From assembly GCA_903632075.3 (NCBI GenBank), contig CAHIKZ030005207.1, positions 51,001 to 115,000 on the forward strand: a DNA stretch of 64,000 nt. The letters run 5' to 3'. A model generated the notes under the pieces. That model did not search any database. It was given only the letters and a program-made list of their open reading frames with translations, and was not told the DNA's origin. This document shows positions 41,036 to 53,028 of this stretch, piece by piece (position 1 is the first letter of the stretch; each line of letters opens with the position of its first letter). Origin of the DNA: Acanthosepion pharaonis (Eukaryota; Mollusca; Cephalopoda; Sepiida; Sepiidae). The position numbers and the translations under genes are program-made.

Positions 41036-41187
41036 CTTTACCTGTCAATAATATGCTTTATAGTGATTGGTTTAGGTTATCTTATGATAATGCCTTTCCA
41101 CACCACAGATCCACATGGACTAGTGTAAAGATTGCAAGAAAATGCACAGAGTTAGAATATATAAAATAAATATCTACATCACACAAT

Positions 41188-41190
<3 letters not shown>

Positions 41191-41223
<33 letters not shown>

Positions 41224-41295
41224 GTAAATGTCCCACTGTATACAAAACATAGAAAATCCAAGAGGATGTGTGTGTGTATATATATATATATATAA
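41191..41295. repeat. (CA)n(TA)n and (TG)n(TA)n microsatellite pair
   Basis: Two compound tracts, 41191-41224 and 41268-41295, arranged as inverse partners around a 44-bp spacer. Confidence 0.85.
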
Positions 41296-41559
41296 AAGGG
41301 TTATGACTTTTTTGCAACCTTATGTTCCTGTGTCATAAATTGATGAACTTCTGTATGAAAGTAATAATTTGGTTTAGTTCTTGAAAAAGTTCACCCCATC
41401 CAAAATGAAAATTTGATTTTGCCATGCATGATACACACTTAAGCAAGCATGTATCTTTCAATACATTACTGATGAGGCAGATTTTTTTTTCCACAATATG
41501 TTGCCATTTCTTCCTACAGTAGACCAGTAACCATCCAAATCTATAGAACATGGTCTGTC

Positions 41560-41705
41560 CTGCTATTTACCCATAGTTAGTGGGGAGAATTCCTACCTTC
41601 CCCTTCAAGTGAACATAAGTGAATATAATTGATTCAAATGGAATTCCAACTCAGATCTCTGATTCCTCAATCCAAGCTGCTATCCACTATGGCTCCCTTG
41701 ATTTT
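41560..41705 (-). mobile_element. tRNA-like unit and tail of the 5S/tRNA SINE
   Basis: The minus strand starts near 41700 with 'gggagccatagtggatagca', has 'gagttggaattcc' as a B-box-like block, then 'ttcacttatgttcacttg' and the 'actatgggtaaatagcagg' tail. The 5S part is missing. Confidence 0.65.
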
Positions 41706-42609
41706 ACCATATATGGTCCAATAAGAGTAAAAAATAAAGCTTTATTTTTCAATTTGCTAATGATGTAATTCAATAGTACTTATGTACTTTTTAACACATT
41801 TAACAGTTTATAGCTTTAGCATAACATACAAACTTACAAATAAGCAAAAACAAGTTCTAGAAGCCTCCAGAAAGGTATACTATTACTACTATACTTATAT
41901 ATATGATTTTAGAAATTTCATGTTGGGGTGCAATTTTTTTCTATTTTAAAAATAAATTAAATTAAACCCTTCTTCATCATTTTGAACAAAAGTCTATCAA
42001 ATTATGATACAAGAAATCAATCATTTTACAAAAACACAAAAAGTGCTAACCCTAACATATGCATTCAGATGTCATAGTAGCCTGTTTGGTGAAAAAAGTA
42101 TGTCTGTGTGTCAATGCTGTATTATATAGATGTCACAAATGCCAGTTTAAATGGTAGAAGTTACGTATATGCGTGTCTAAGTGGACTGTGTGGGTGGCTC
42201 ATAGGTGACATATTTCAGCTCTGAGTATATTAACTGCGGCATCAGAGAATTGATAAAAATTAATTCATGAAATCTGAATTGATTCAACTGTCTTTCTCTT
42301 TATATACATATACCTAGCCAAGAGATTCATTTCAAGATTGCTGCTACACTTTTGATTGGTCCACAAGCTGTGAGCTCATGCCCTGGTTGGGAACAGGTCT
42401 TAATTCTGATTGGGTCACAAGGTTATGATTCTGATTAGTGCACTTGTTGAGATCATTTCTGATTGGTTAGTGGAAATATGACTTCATGCCCCAGTGATTC
42501 TGAATATACATCTATTTTTAGAATTACTGAAATTTTGGCTCTTTATTTTTATTTTTTTTATTTCCCTATCAGTATGTAATCACCTGGTGTCAATTAAAAT
42601 GAAAGTTCA

Positions 42610-42611
<2 letters not shown>

Positions 42612-42646
<35 letters not shown>
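42612..42646. repeat. (TA)n microsatellite
   Basis: TA tract. Confidence 0.95.
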
Positions 42647-42656
<10 letters not shown>

Positions 42657-43084
42657 TCCTAATGTGCCAAGTACTACCCACCTAGGTTCCACCACATGGG
42701 GTCATAAAGGTGAACTGGCTAAGGAGGAATTTACGAGGAAGAAATTTATTGATAAAATTATGGCTAAAACCTAAAATTATCATAAGCTTAAAAAGATATA
42801 AAACACATGACTAAAAATGAAACAAGAAAAACAACCTTTATTCTAATAACCTTCATTAGGACTTATTTATTTTACTTTTGCTCTACTTAGTGTGTTGAGC
42901 ATTTTAACTTATTACTTGCTGGGGAGTTTTTTTTTCTATGTACCTGAGATTTAAGCTATAAATTGGATGATTTCTTTTGCCCTCTTTGGAGGATTCTGGT
43001 GCTTTTTTTTTTCCATTTTTCCTTGGATGACAATTTATTTGAAAATTGTGCTATCCAGGTTTTTTCACCCACTGTGTTTAAAAC

Positions 43085-43087
<3 letters not shown>

Positions 43088-43121
<34 letters not shown>
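43088..43121. repeat. (TA)n microsatellite
   Basis: TA tract; the IYIYIY frames across it are artefacts. Confidence 0.95.
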
Positions 43122-43123
<2 letters not shown>

Positions 43124-43451
43124 GGCTTTCTTTCATCAAATACGTCCAACAAGGAAGATTTTATCAATTTTTTTTATTAAGTTTTGCCTGCATCCTTACA
43201 TTTTTATGTTTTGTAGGAGTAAGGGAGTACAAATATTCTACATAATTTTTATTGACCCAAGCACTTTCAGCCACTTCTATAGCCATTTTCAAGGATGTTT
43301 TGTCTTTGGTTTTATTAGTATTTCCTCATGTTTTGACTGTTAAGCTGTAAATTGTTTTTGTATTGCTTTGTATAGGAGCATTCATTCTGAGCCTTTGCAT
43401 GCTGTGTGTGGATGAAATTCACAAGAGCATCTTTCTATTTTTAAAATACTT

Positions 43452-43655
43452 TTAACACTCCATTTCCAATTCCAATAAGGTGAGGTTGATAGTAGGAGAG
43501 AAATGTTTGATATACAAGGCCTTTCTAATAGCAAGATGTTTCTGATAATGTGATTTATATAGAATTCTTGTGTTTTTGAGCATAATTTTTTTTAAGGGTT
43601 CTTGTAAATTATATGTATAAATAATCATCATGATAGGTAGGGGCATATGGTGAGT
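43452..43655 (-). pseudogene. Possible Penelope/GIY-YIG C-terminal scrap
   Basis: The minus-strand frame reads KNTRILYKSHYQKHLAIRKA and LYIKHFSPTINL. The I-x-E/K-A-L-Y-I-K...P-x-L/I-N wording resembles the very end of Penelope-like GIY-YIG endonuclease domains. No GIY or YIG motif is attached, so this is tentative. Confidence 0.3.
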
Positions 43656-43784
43656 TTCTTAAAACTGGTTAGTGTAGTGATGCAGGCAAGGTTTGTGAGA
43701 GTTGAAAATTTTATCCCCCTCCCCCCAAAAAAAATTATACAAACTAGAGTGTTTATTTTTGTTTCTCTTCTGTGGATGTCTAGG

Positions 43785-43910
43785 TGGTGTCATAGATAGC
43801 AGCTCATAATGAGAAATCAGACATCCGGATTCAAATTTTAATCAGGCTCATTAGATTCACTTATGCGCAAATATCTCCTTTCTCCCAGCTATGGGTTAAA
43901 TAAAAAAATC
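43785..43910 (+). mobile_element. tRNA-like unit and tail of the 5S/tRNA SINE
   Basis: 'ggtggtgtcatagatagcag' (43791) as A-box area, 'ccggattcaaatttt' as B-box area, and 'cagctatgggttaaat' tail at 43888, followed by A-rich sequence. Confidence 0.6.
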
Positions 43911-44244
43911 ATTGTTATTGTAAAAAAAAAAAAATTGTTAATTCAGTATTTACTAACAAAAAAAAGATAAAAGAATCATTCTTACAAGGCAAAATATATT
44001 TCAGCTTTGACCCTTTGTCTGTCCAAGTTATTTTTGTGCGTACTATCCAAATATTCATGTTTCTTTTCAAATTTATAACTACTACAAGGCCAATCACCTT
44101 ATTTGGCAAATGAAATGTGATGCACAGGTTTTTATTACGTGAAACACTATACATCCTCACATTCTACTTGAGTTACCTTGCTGTAGTTATAAATCTGAAA
44201 ACATGAAAGTTTGGATAATACACACAAAAATGCCTTGGACAGGC

Positions 44245-44780
44245 AAAGGGTTTGGTTTGGTTTGGTTTGGTTTATGGCATATCTACCTCAATGGGTTATT
44301 TAATGCTGACAACATTTTTATTGCTGGTAATATTTTTTTTTTGCAAATGTATTGCTGGTAAAATTTTTTCCTTCAAAAATCTATTTCTGGTAATATTTTT
44401 TCTTCAAAAGCGTATCACTTGTAATTTTTTTTTCAAAAAAGTATAGCTGGTAATATCTTTTTTCAAAAATGCATTGCTGGTAATAATTTTTTCTTCAAAA
44501 ACTTATTGCTGGTAGTAACTTTTTTTACAAAGTATTTCTGGTATTAAAACCTATTTTTACACTTTCATAGTGTTTTGACCCCAGTTTGGGGGTTAACTAT
44601 TTACGCATAGTTGGGACCCTAACAGGTGCTACCAACCCAGGTAAGGGTGGACCTAGGAACATTAGCAATTAAGAGATGATTCCACCTTCCTCAAAATCTC
44701 CCAGAGGCCTTGCTGTTGGACGTAGTTTATCGTCTTACCCAGGACACGGATGTAGTTTACTGTCATATCCAGGACGGGAC
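44245..44780 (+). repeat. Dispersed repeat family A, copy 5 (longest)
   Basis: Head of (GGTTT)n at 44250-44272, about seven ~30-bp 'tgctggtaatattttt'-type subunits (44320-44540), the 'gggaccctaacaggtgct' core (44608) and a tail with 'gtagtttatcgtcttaccc' (44721) and 'tgtagtttactgtcatatcc'. A short direct repeat, 'ggacaggcaaagggtt', flanks it at 44237 and 44776 and could be a target-site duplication of about 16 bp. Confidence 0.85.
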
Positions 44781-45435
44781 AGGCAAAGGGTTAAAGCTGA
44801 AATATATTTTGCCTTGTAAGAATGATTCTTTAATATTCTTTTTGAAAAACAGACTAGTGTCCTGTGGTCATACATGATGCACAAAATATTAAATTAGGTC
44901 TTTCCTCCGACGACCTGCTAACTTCCTAAGTGTCCTTAGTTTTGCCACTCATTTAAAATCATGGCTTGTGTACACCACGTAAGATGCATGGACATGGAAA
45001 TCACATGTCCTGTGCCTCACATATGATGTGCAGGACAGGCAAACAGTTAATGCCCCCCACAAAGAGCCATAAAAATAAAATTATACAATCGTTAACTGCC
45101 CCATGACAGAATTTCTTATATTCTAACCACTTTCTCAGGTCAATGATTAAAGAATGCTTTGAGCAAGTGAAACTCAGGAGTCTTGGGAAAGCTCAGACTT
45201 CTTGTGGACTGGTATATCAAAATAAAAAGGCAAAGAACTGCACCAAACAACAGAAACCACATCATTTGAAGACTTTCAACAGCAACAACAACTAAAATGG
45301 ATACAACTATATAATCAAGATTCTGACATTCTACACCACTTCAGATAAAACGTTAGGAAGGAAACCCCTATTAATACTGGAAAGACTAATAACAGATATT
45401 GGACTCCTGAAAAATTATTTGAAGAGAAAGATTTT
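44781..45435. other. Spacer, nothing recognised
   Basis: No supported gene or repeat. Confidence 0.4.
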
Positions 45436-45800
45436 ATAAATTTCAACCAAAAGCAGTTCTAGCTGCTCAGTCAATGAATGCTAAAATTTCCTTGTAGAGA
45501 AATCACTAATAACTATTGTTGTCTTTTCTAAGAATCATGGCAATTCACATATAAGAAGGAAAAAGAAACCTGTTCTGGATACTGGCTGCTTGATCAATGA
45601 ATGACAAATATTCCTTATAAGGAAATGACTAATATTACCATTAGGGATGAGGAGAACAGATACTACATTTTGATTCCATCCTGATAGCCAGAGAGTAAAG
45701 AAAATCCAAACTGAAGTAGCACTGGCTGCTCGGTCAATGAATGTCAAATATTTCCTTATAGGGAAACTCCTAATATTACCATTACCATTGTGTGCAATCA
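45436..45800 (+). repeat. ~145-bp satellite, about 2.5 diverged units
   Basis: 'gctgctcagtcaatgaatg', 'ggctgcttgatcaatgaatg' and 'ggctgctcggtcaatgaatg' (45462, 45583, 45726) with 'ctaatattaccatt' and 'ttgattccatcctg' phrases as in 8755-9415. Confidence 0.8.
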
Positions 45801-46160
45801 TCTGGTGAACAGAATTGTATGGCATCTGGTGCATAGGAAAATAAGGGGCGGTACGTGGCATTGGCAAGTTTGCTCCTTGAAAATGGTATTACTCTCCTAT
45901 CTCGCCATTTCAGCAGTATATGTGGTAACAAGTGTTTTTGTACAGTTTGGCATGCTTTGAACAATAGCAAGTTATGTGCTGATTGGTCGAGCTGGAGGAG
46001 GCTATTTACCTGAGAATAAAAGCAAAGAATGCTGATAGGTTGGTCAACCATGGTGTTGGCCTGATAAAAGAGGGCTGAAGTAGTGAGAACGGGAGAAGTA
46101 AAAAAAGACGGGTTTATGTTTTGAAGTGTGCGGAAAGCAAGAACGGTGGATTGAACCAGC
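45801..46160 (+). promoter_or_regulatory. Possible promoter or 5' element region
   Basis: A GC-richer stretch with two inverted CCAAT-like boxes ('ctgattggtc' 45979, 'gataggttggtc' 46034) and AT boxes ('gaataaaag' 46014, 'gataaaagaggg' 46064) within 100 bp. It precedes the zinc-finger-like frame at 46167. This is typical of an element or gene promoter, but there is no proof of transcription. The 134-aa frame on the other strand shows no domain. Confidence 0.3.
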
Positions 46161-46380
46161 TCTATCTTGAATTGTATGAGTAACATCCAAGTAATAGAGA
46201 CTCATTTAAGCTACACCTTCCAACCTGCTCCCCTCAAAGTCCCTGTCATTTGCTCTAAATGTGGCTTGATGTGTAAATCAGCAGCTGGATTGAAGTGCCT
46301 TTTAAGGCTAGGAAAACTGATAAGACAATTTAGTCCTCATACATCAAATCAACAGGAGAGTCCAGTATACATACAACAGT
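46161..46380 (+). pseudogene. Degenerate C2H2-finger fragment, probably LINE-derived
   Basis: The frame from 46167 contains VICSKCGLMCKSAAGLKCLL, with the first half of a C2H2 finger (C-x2-C) and the K-S-x-A-G-L-K wording found in fingers of LINE polyproteins, but the histidine positions are lost (L-R-L-G-K). The rest of the frame has no domain. Confidence 0.35.
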
Positions 46381-46859
46381 GTATTTACTTTTATTTCTCT
46401 GTCTTTCTCCCAGCTCCTCTGACTGTCAAAAATTTCAAATTTGCTTTCATCTGCTCACAATACATTTTGCTAAATTATGAATATCTTCTATACAAAGCAT
46501 TATATTTGGTTTTCACTATTAATCCCTCAGTAAACTTTGAGATTATCAAAAGTTAAATGTTAATACTGGTTGTAAGTGTCAACTCAACACTGACTAATTT
46601 TATAAACAAAACATACATAACTATCTTGGTTTGAAGAAGAAAATGACTGCGTTATTATGACAGTATTTTCATAGTTTGTTTTGTTTGTTTGTTTTTTTTA
46701 CTTCCTTTTTTTTTACATTTTGAATAACTTGCATGAAATAGTACTGAGCTGGAGACACAGATTGAAATTTTATTCAAAGAAGTCTACTCTCAAAGACAAA
46801 TTACAAAGAAGTTGAAAGTTTCTAGACATTAGGTATAGTATATTTGTTATAAAGGCAAT

Positions 46860-47670
46860 TAGAAACTGGCACAAAAGTTAATAGAAAAAAAAACTGGAGC
46901 ACCAAAAGAGACAGCCTGCTGCTGAAGATAAACAGTTGATTATTGAGAGTAAAAGAAATAGAAGGAAAACTGCTCCAGAGTTGACAGCTGAAATTAATTC
47001 CTCTCAAAACCAACTGTGAAAAATTGACTTAGATCAACTGAGAGTGTGCATAACCATCAAGAAATGCTGTTATGGGAGGTGAATAAACAGAAAAGACTTA
47101 TGGACAAAAAAATAAGAACTGGACATTGAAATAGTGGCAAAATGTATTGTGTAGAGATGAGTTCAAATTTGAACATTTTGGTAGTAAGTGGAGAGAGCAT
47201 GTGAAAAGAAAACTAGGAGAAAGACTGAATGATGAATGTATAGTTCCAACTGTTAAGCATGATGTGGGGATGTCTTGGGGGAGAGAGGGATGGAAATTTG
47301 ATTCAAGTCAAGGGAATCATGAAAAAAGAACAATGTCATTTGATTTTACAAAGGCATGCAATACCATCTGGTTTATACATAATTGGAAAAAAATTCACCT
47401 TCCAACAAGACAATGATGCAAAATACTTCTAAATTATGCCAAAAATGGAATAAAATTTTATAAATTATAATGTGGCTGACCTCTCTCCCATTGAATTAGT
47501 ATTGGATGAATTGGATAGGAGAATTCAAAGAGAATACCCAAAGAGTGAGAGTGAGCTTTTTCAGAGCTTGAAGAATGCTTGGTAAGATCTAGCAAAAATT
47601 TGTAAACCAGTAATTAAGGTATGTAGTGATTTAATGGCAAAAAATAATATATGATGCTATTGTATGACCA
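46860..47670 (+). pseudogene. Tc1-like transposase, decayed
   Basis: Plus-strand segments, in different frames: GAPKETAC (46898), 'agaactggacattg' (47116, R-T-G-H before W-x-x-V-L), E-F-K-F/F-E-H-F-G-S-K-W-R-E-H-V-K-R-K (47150-47200), ERLNDECIVPTVKH (47221), FQQDNDAK (47402, second catalytic D), then D-L-S-P-I-E and DELDRRIQREYPKSESEL (47485-47560). This is the DDE core order of Tc1 transposases, broken by stops and at least three frameshifts. The terminal inverted repeats could not be identified. The enzyme moved the element at TA sites; this copy is dead. Confidence 0.75.
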
Positions 47671-47784
47671 TTTTTATAGTTAAATGTTTATATTCTAGCA
47701 AAATTAAATCAAATAAACTGTAGTTAGTGAAATTTTATCTTTTATTAAAAACATACAAAACTATCTCATTTAAGATATGTAACC

Positions 47785-48075
47785 AGTACTACTTAAGTAA
47801 GGCTTTCTTTACTTCCTGACCATTGGGGTAGGATCAAAGTGTAGTATCTGTTCTCCTCATCTTTAATGATAATGGTAATATTAGCCTTTTCTTTATAAGG
47901 AAACATTCAGCTCTCAATGACCGAACAGCCAGTGCTACTCAAATAAGGCTTTTCTTCACTTCCTGACCATTGGGCTGGGATCAAAGTGTAGTATCTGTTC
48001 TACTCATCTCGGTAATATTAGCCTTTTTCTTATAAAGAAATATTCAGCATTCATTGACCAGTGCTACTTTTGGTC
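47785..48075 (-). repeat. ~145-bp satellite, 2 units
   Basis: Inverse of the 8.8-kb type: 'cttcctgaccattgg', 'atcaaagtgtagtatctgtt', 'ttccttataag' variants and 'gaacagccagtgctactc'. Confidence 0.8.
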
Positions 48076-49015
48076 AAAGTTTATAAAATCATTCTATTAA
48101 AACAATTTTTTCAGGAAAATAAATTTCTCAAGTCCACCATTACCTTTTTTTTTCCTTCCTAACCTTTCATTTAAAGTACTGTGATTTATCAACATTTTGA
48201 TTAAAGTGTAGTATCTGTTCACCTCATCTTTTATGTATAATGTTAATAGATTCATAATGATTTTTTATAGACATTTATTGAAAATGTGTTGGAAAAGAAT
48301 TGTTGTGGATGGGAATCTAAGTCAACATTACAGATGAAATAAATATATATACATAATACATAAGCAATACATCAGTAGATAAAAAATGCTTATAAAAATC
48401 ATGAATAAAGAAAATGCAGAAAACTGATTTTATTGTTGGTGCCAGTAAATCAGAATAATAATGAATTTTTAATTAAATGGAATCTATTCAAATTCATTGA
48501 ATATTTGGTAGATGCATTCAATATGGCTACACTGAATAACATTTGCTGATTGTGTGTGGGTTTTCTTTGTTTCTTTTACAGAAGAGTGTCTCTTGTTTTT
48601 GCTTGCTTAATTTAGGAGAGTCATCAATAGTAAATTTGATTTAGGCTTTTGTGGGTTTGTCTCATTGGTTAGCACTGGCAGAAATCAAGCCAGTTTGAAA
48701 AGAACAAGCGGACAATGCCAGCAAATCATGGAATTACCATTTTGTAAAAATAATTTCCATTTTGTTTCAGTTTGGTTTAAGTGCACTTGACAGCTGTCCA
48801 ACCATCTTTTTTTTTATCTTATTGTGTGGAAAGCAACTGTGAATATCACAGAGTGTATCGAAGAAATGGAAAACTGATACTTGCATCTAGATAAGGAAAT
48901 ATATGGTGTTTATTTTATACGTTATATTCACAAATAGACTGTATTTTGGAACATTTGCATATATGATTTTTCTACAGAATTTTGTAATTTTTTTTGTGCC
49001 CAAATACATTCTACT
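48076..49015. other. Spacer, nothing recognised
   Basis: AT-rich; a scrap of the satellite phrase 'aaagtgtagtatctgttc' occurs at 48203. No gene. Confidence 0.4.
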
Positions 49016-49019
49016 TTTA

Positions 49020-49250
49020 CTTTGGAGCATAATGGTAATGGTAACATTAGACTTTTCCTTATAAGGAAGCATTCAGCTCTCAATGACCGAACAGCCAGTG
49101 CTACTCAAGTAAGGCTTTTCTTCACTTCCTGACCATTGGGCTGGGATCAAAGTGTAGTATCTGTTCTCCTCATCTCTAATGATAATGGTAATACTGGCCT
49201 TTTCCTTATAAGGAAACATTCAGCATTCATTGACCAAATAGGCCATACTG
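49020..49250 (-). repeat. ~145-bp satellite, 1.5 units
   Basis: 'ccttataaggaagcattcag', 'gaacagccagtgctactcaa' and 'cttcctgaccattgggctgg' almost identical to 47890-47990, so these two loci are recent relatives. Confidence 0.85.
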
Positions 49251-49424
49251 CTTTTTAGTTGAAATTTATAAAACCTTTCTCATAGAACAATTTTTGAGAA
49301 AAGTTGGTTTCTCAAGTTCAGTAGCTAATATCGCTCTTACAAAAATTGATTGAGGGTCACTTCCTAACCTTTTATTTGAAGTAGTGTGGAACATCAGCAT
49401 CCTGATTATTTACTCTTCAAGCAT

Positions 49425-49745
49425 CCTGGGTATGACAATAAACTGTATCTGGTAACACAGCCTTTGATCAGGAGATTTTGAGGAGCATGGAACCACTTCA
49501 TCATTGCTGTTGTTCCAAGGTCCACCCTGACCCAGGGTGGTAGCACCTGTTAGGGTCCTAGCGACAAGGAAATAGTTAACACTTAAACTGGGGTCAAAGC
49601 ACTATGAAAGTAAAAAAATAAATTTTCATAAAAAAAAAATTACTAGCAATACATTTTGTACACAAAAATTACTAATGCACCTCAAAAAATTCAATTTCAG
49701 CATTAAATGACCCATAAGGAGTTGATATGTCACTAAAAAAATATT
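49425..49745 (-). repeat. Dispersed repeat family A, copy 6
   Basis: 'gggtatgacaataaactg' (49428), 'ggtggtagcacctgttaggg' (49535), 'ttactagcaatac' subunits and 'gttgatatgtcacta' at the head end; the (GGTTT)n head is lost. Confidence 0.8.
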
Positions 49746-50900
49746 AGTAACAGTAATAGTTTCTCTTCAAGTTACATGTCATATCCATTTTATTTGTTAC
49801 CATGCTAAAAAGAAAACAAAAAAAAAGAAAAATCTCTAGGGGATGCTCCTTAAGCCTATAAAAATACATGCATTTATCTCCATAGTCTCTTTTTACAACT
49901 TTTCAAATCTAACCATCAGATATAGTTGCACATGGGACAAAAAAGTTACCCCCCCATTGGGGTACGTTCATTTTCATAATTTTCTCTCTTGACATTTGTA
50001 CTCTCTCATGCATATTTGTTACGCACACACACATACACACATTCTTATAGCAAGTTTCATGTTTTTTTTTCTTTCATCACATGTAATCCTTTTTTGCAAT
50101 TAAATGAATTATTATTTGTTTTATATTTATTGTTTTGTGTTATTCATTTTTTACTTGGATTCACATTGAGTCCACCAATATTTTTTGTTGGATAAATTTT
50201 CCAGGAGCCTGTAAATATTTACTACCCAACATAATGCAACATAATGGTGACTAAATATTTACCCAAACATACTAGCATCCCACTATACTGCTATTAGTAG
50301 TCCTCAAGTGATTTTGTATTTTGTTATTTGGTACAGTTCTTTGTGATTCTGTGGTGCCAGTTCACTTACGTATATGTATGTATCCAAATCTAGTAGCCAC
50401 CACTTGATCATGTGCTGAAGGAAGTTATGTTAGTTTTAATAATAATAAAGATTGTGTAGCTGTCTTAGTTTGTCAGTTAGTCATGCAAATTTTGTATTTT
50501 GTCTCTGAGCTTGTTATGATGACCATATGGTCAGAGAATGGACAAAATGAATTTATTGGTTGATTTTGCATCTGTTTATATAAACATCTATAGATCCACC
50601 TTAAAAAGACTGCTCACTTATCATTGGCTTGAGGCCTTATATCCTGGTTGTGAAAGCTTTCTGATTGGTTGGTCAAAATATTTACTTTTGAAAATGCAGA
50701 AATTTTGGTTTCTGTTGTTATGTTTATTTCTTGTCTTAACATCATGCTTGTGAGACCTTTTTGATTGGTTGGTCAAATTATGGCATCTTTTGCCTTGCAA
50801 TTTTTATTATCCCTCTATTTTTAGGGATGGTCAAATTTTGGTCTTGTTATTTATTTATTTCTCTATGACCACACTAGGCAAAAAGTACAATCTCAAGGAC
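49746..50900. other. Spacer with short internal repeats
   Basis: 'tctgattggttggtcaaa' (50660) and 'tttgattggttggtcaaa' (50759) form a short direct repeat with related 'tctgattggtt' phrases at 42460 and 56930. No supported gene; frames are short and lack domains. Confidence 0.45.
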
Positions 50901-50914
50901 AATTACATTACATA

Positions 50915-51010
50915 CTTCCAAGGCTTTTGACAAGGTGTGGCATAGAGGGTTGCTGCACAAGCTCTCCAGCTATGGAATCACTGAAACTGTCTCCTCAATT
51001 AAAAATCCGT
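50915..51010 (+). pseudogene. LINE RT fragment (jockey/CR1-like)
   Basis: Plus-strand reading TSKAFDKVWHRGLLHKLSSY and GITETVSS up to a stop near 51012. S-K-A-F-D-x-V-W-H-x-x-L-L-x-K-L is the RT motif A block of jockey/CR1-type LINEs, with the catalytic D in AFD. Only this block is recognisable with confidence. Confidence 0.7.
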
Positions 51011-51049
51011 GAAGCTAGTTGTTAAAAGCTATAGTTTTCAATAAAAAAA

Positions 51050-51265
51050 ATTTAGACATCAACTTGGATAGTATCTCTGCAATTATAGGTTTTATTTAAT
51101 TGTTTATCAACGACAAAGAGCTTCATTTTTTTTTCCACTCATCAACATTGATATTCAAATTTTGATTAAGTTACACAATGACAACTCTGATACTTCCCTT
51201 TCAGCCCAGTGGGGAGGTGCTGACTCTTGGATCAGAATCCCAAGGACTCATCTTGTACTATGCTA
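51050..51265 (+). repeat. Dispersed segment H, copy 1
   Basis: 'gacaactctgatacttccct', 'cagtggggaggtgctg' and 'ggatcagaatccca' match 63200-63340 ('cacaatggggaggtgctg', 'ggataagaatcct'). Its position after motif A suggests it is decayed LINE coding sequence. Confidence 0.6.
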
Positions 51266-51319
51266 TTTTACATTAACATCATAATGAAAATATGGCCAGC
51301 ATTCGGGATATTCCATTTT

Positions 51320-51580
51320 TAAGTTTTCTTCAACTGTTTATAAAAGATGTTGAGCTTAGGTTCTTTATCACTGATCAACATTTATATGGGAATTATAACC
51401 ACATTACAGGTTTTCTTCAACTATATAAAAGATGTTGAACTTAGGTTCTTTATCACTGATCAACATTTATATGGGAATTATAACCACATTACAGGTTTTC
51501 TTCAACTGTTTATAAAAGATGTTGAGCTTATGTTCTTTATCACTGATCAACATTGATATGTTAATTATGGCCACATTACA
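51320..51580 (+). repeat. ~87-bp tandem repeat, 3 copies
   Basis: 'gttttcttcaact' starts at 51322, 51408 and 51494, each followed by 'aaaagatgttga', 'ttctttatcactgatcaaca' and 'attacag'. The 69-aa frame is a by-product. Confidence 0.85.
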
Positions 51581-52149
51581 CAACTTACATGCTAACTCTG
51601 ACCTATATATAAATGTCAGTGTAGCAAAGAATATTCATTTACATTGAATGGAAAATAACAAAAGAGAATGAAGCAAGGCTTGCTCTCACTGTAATGTTTA
51701 CAATGAGGTGAAAAGAATTCAGAATGATTTCCCTTGGTCGTTACTGGTTCATTACATCAAATAATAAATGATAGTAGCCATGAAGGTCAGATTTAATTCA
51801 TGTTAAATTCTTGTTTGTTTACCCTTACCCTAAGAGGTAACGCTTTTCCTAAACCCTAACCTTTACACTAAATCCTCACTGCTGACCTTAACTACTAAAA
51901 AAGAAAAGAGTTGAAAAACTGACCATATGTGCTGATCTCTCAGACACTTTTTTTCTTTACCCCAAAAGGGAAACATTTATCTTTTATTGATTTAATGATG
52001 TGAGCTTCAAGCAGAACAATCAAGATTACTTTATACTGAGTGATCTTACAAAGATGATGCTTGATAAAAACAGACTCAGAGGCCAGTGAGAGATTTTCTA
52101 CACAGTCAACAGTATAGAAACTGAGTATACATCTTGGTTATTGTAGATT

Positions 52150-52480
52150 GTGTTCAATTTGCACAAAAATCATTACAAAAGGTATGAATCCATTTTTACC
52201 TGCACTCATGGAAAATGGAATCTATTCAAAATATGGCTACGGCTTGTTTGCTACATACAAATTTCCTTAGGAAAGGCATGAATCAAACTTTCTATCCACT
52301 ATTCAAAAGTTGGCTGGGGATGTTTCTATTCATCACATACTAATTCATTTAGGAAAGGCCTGAATCCAATTCTCCCTGCACTCATGGAAAATGGAATCTA
52401 TTCAAAATACAGGGAAATCTTTTTCTGTTTACTATGCATTAATTCCCTTAGGAAAGGCATGTTCCCAAATCAATCAGTGA
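52150..52480 (+). repeat. SINE-tail-like phrases, about 3 copies
   Basis: 'aaaggtatgaatcc', 'aggaaaggcatgaatc' and 'aggaaaggcctgaatcc' with 'gcactcatggaaaatggaat' twice (52202 and 52378). They resemble the tail of the 5S/tRNA SINE. Confidence 0.55.
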
Positions 52481-52745
52481 ACAAGCACTAAACATGGATA
52501 AAAATGACAACTAAATACACACACACACAAATATATGTTATCTGAATTCCACATAAAAAAACTAGAATGATGATACTCATATGCACAAAGGCTCCTTGAC
52601 AAGCCAGATGCATCTGAGGTCTGCTTAATCATTGAAAAATAAACACAATAAACAGAATTTTTTTTTCTATAACACATTCTTTGATGAAGCTTTAATGAAT
52701 GCAAAATATGTTAGATTAAAAATGTTTCCTATTTGTTCCTTATCC

Positions 52746-52750
<5 letters not shown>

Positions 52751-52779
<29 letters not shown>
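52751..52779. repeat. (TA)n microsatellite
   Basis: TA tract. Confidence 0.95.
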
Positions 52780-52781
<2 letters not shown>

Positions 52782-52959
52782 TTCCTCTTCAGTAGCACAC
52801 CATTCCATAATTTAAATTTTAATAAAAATATCTGGTTAACACAATCCGTATATCATATACACAATCTATACATTAATGATTACTGGTTTAAAAAAATGTA
52901 TTTAAAATAGATGGGATTTATATTTAAAATAAATGGGGATAAATGATTTTATTTTGTAT

Positions 52960-52997
52960 AAAAATAAACAAGATCTAAAACTATATAAGAATGTATC

Positions 52998-53028
<31 letters not shown>

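Noticed and set aside
45782..46186. 134-aa minus-strand protein
   Set aside because: It covers the promoter-like block and part of a satellite unit on the opposite strand; no domain.
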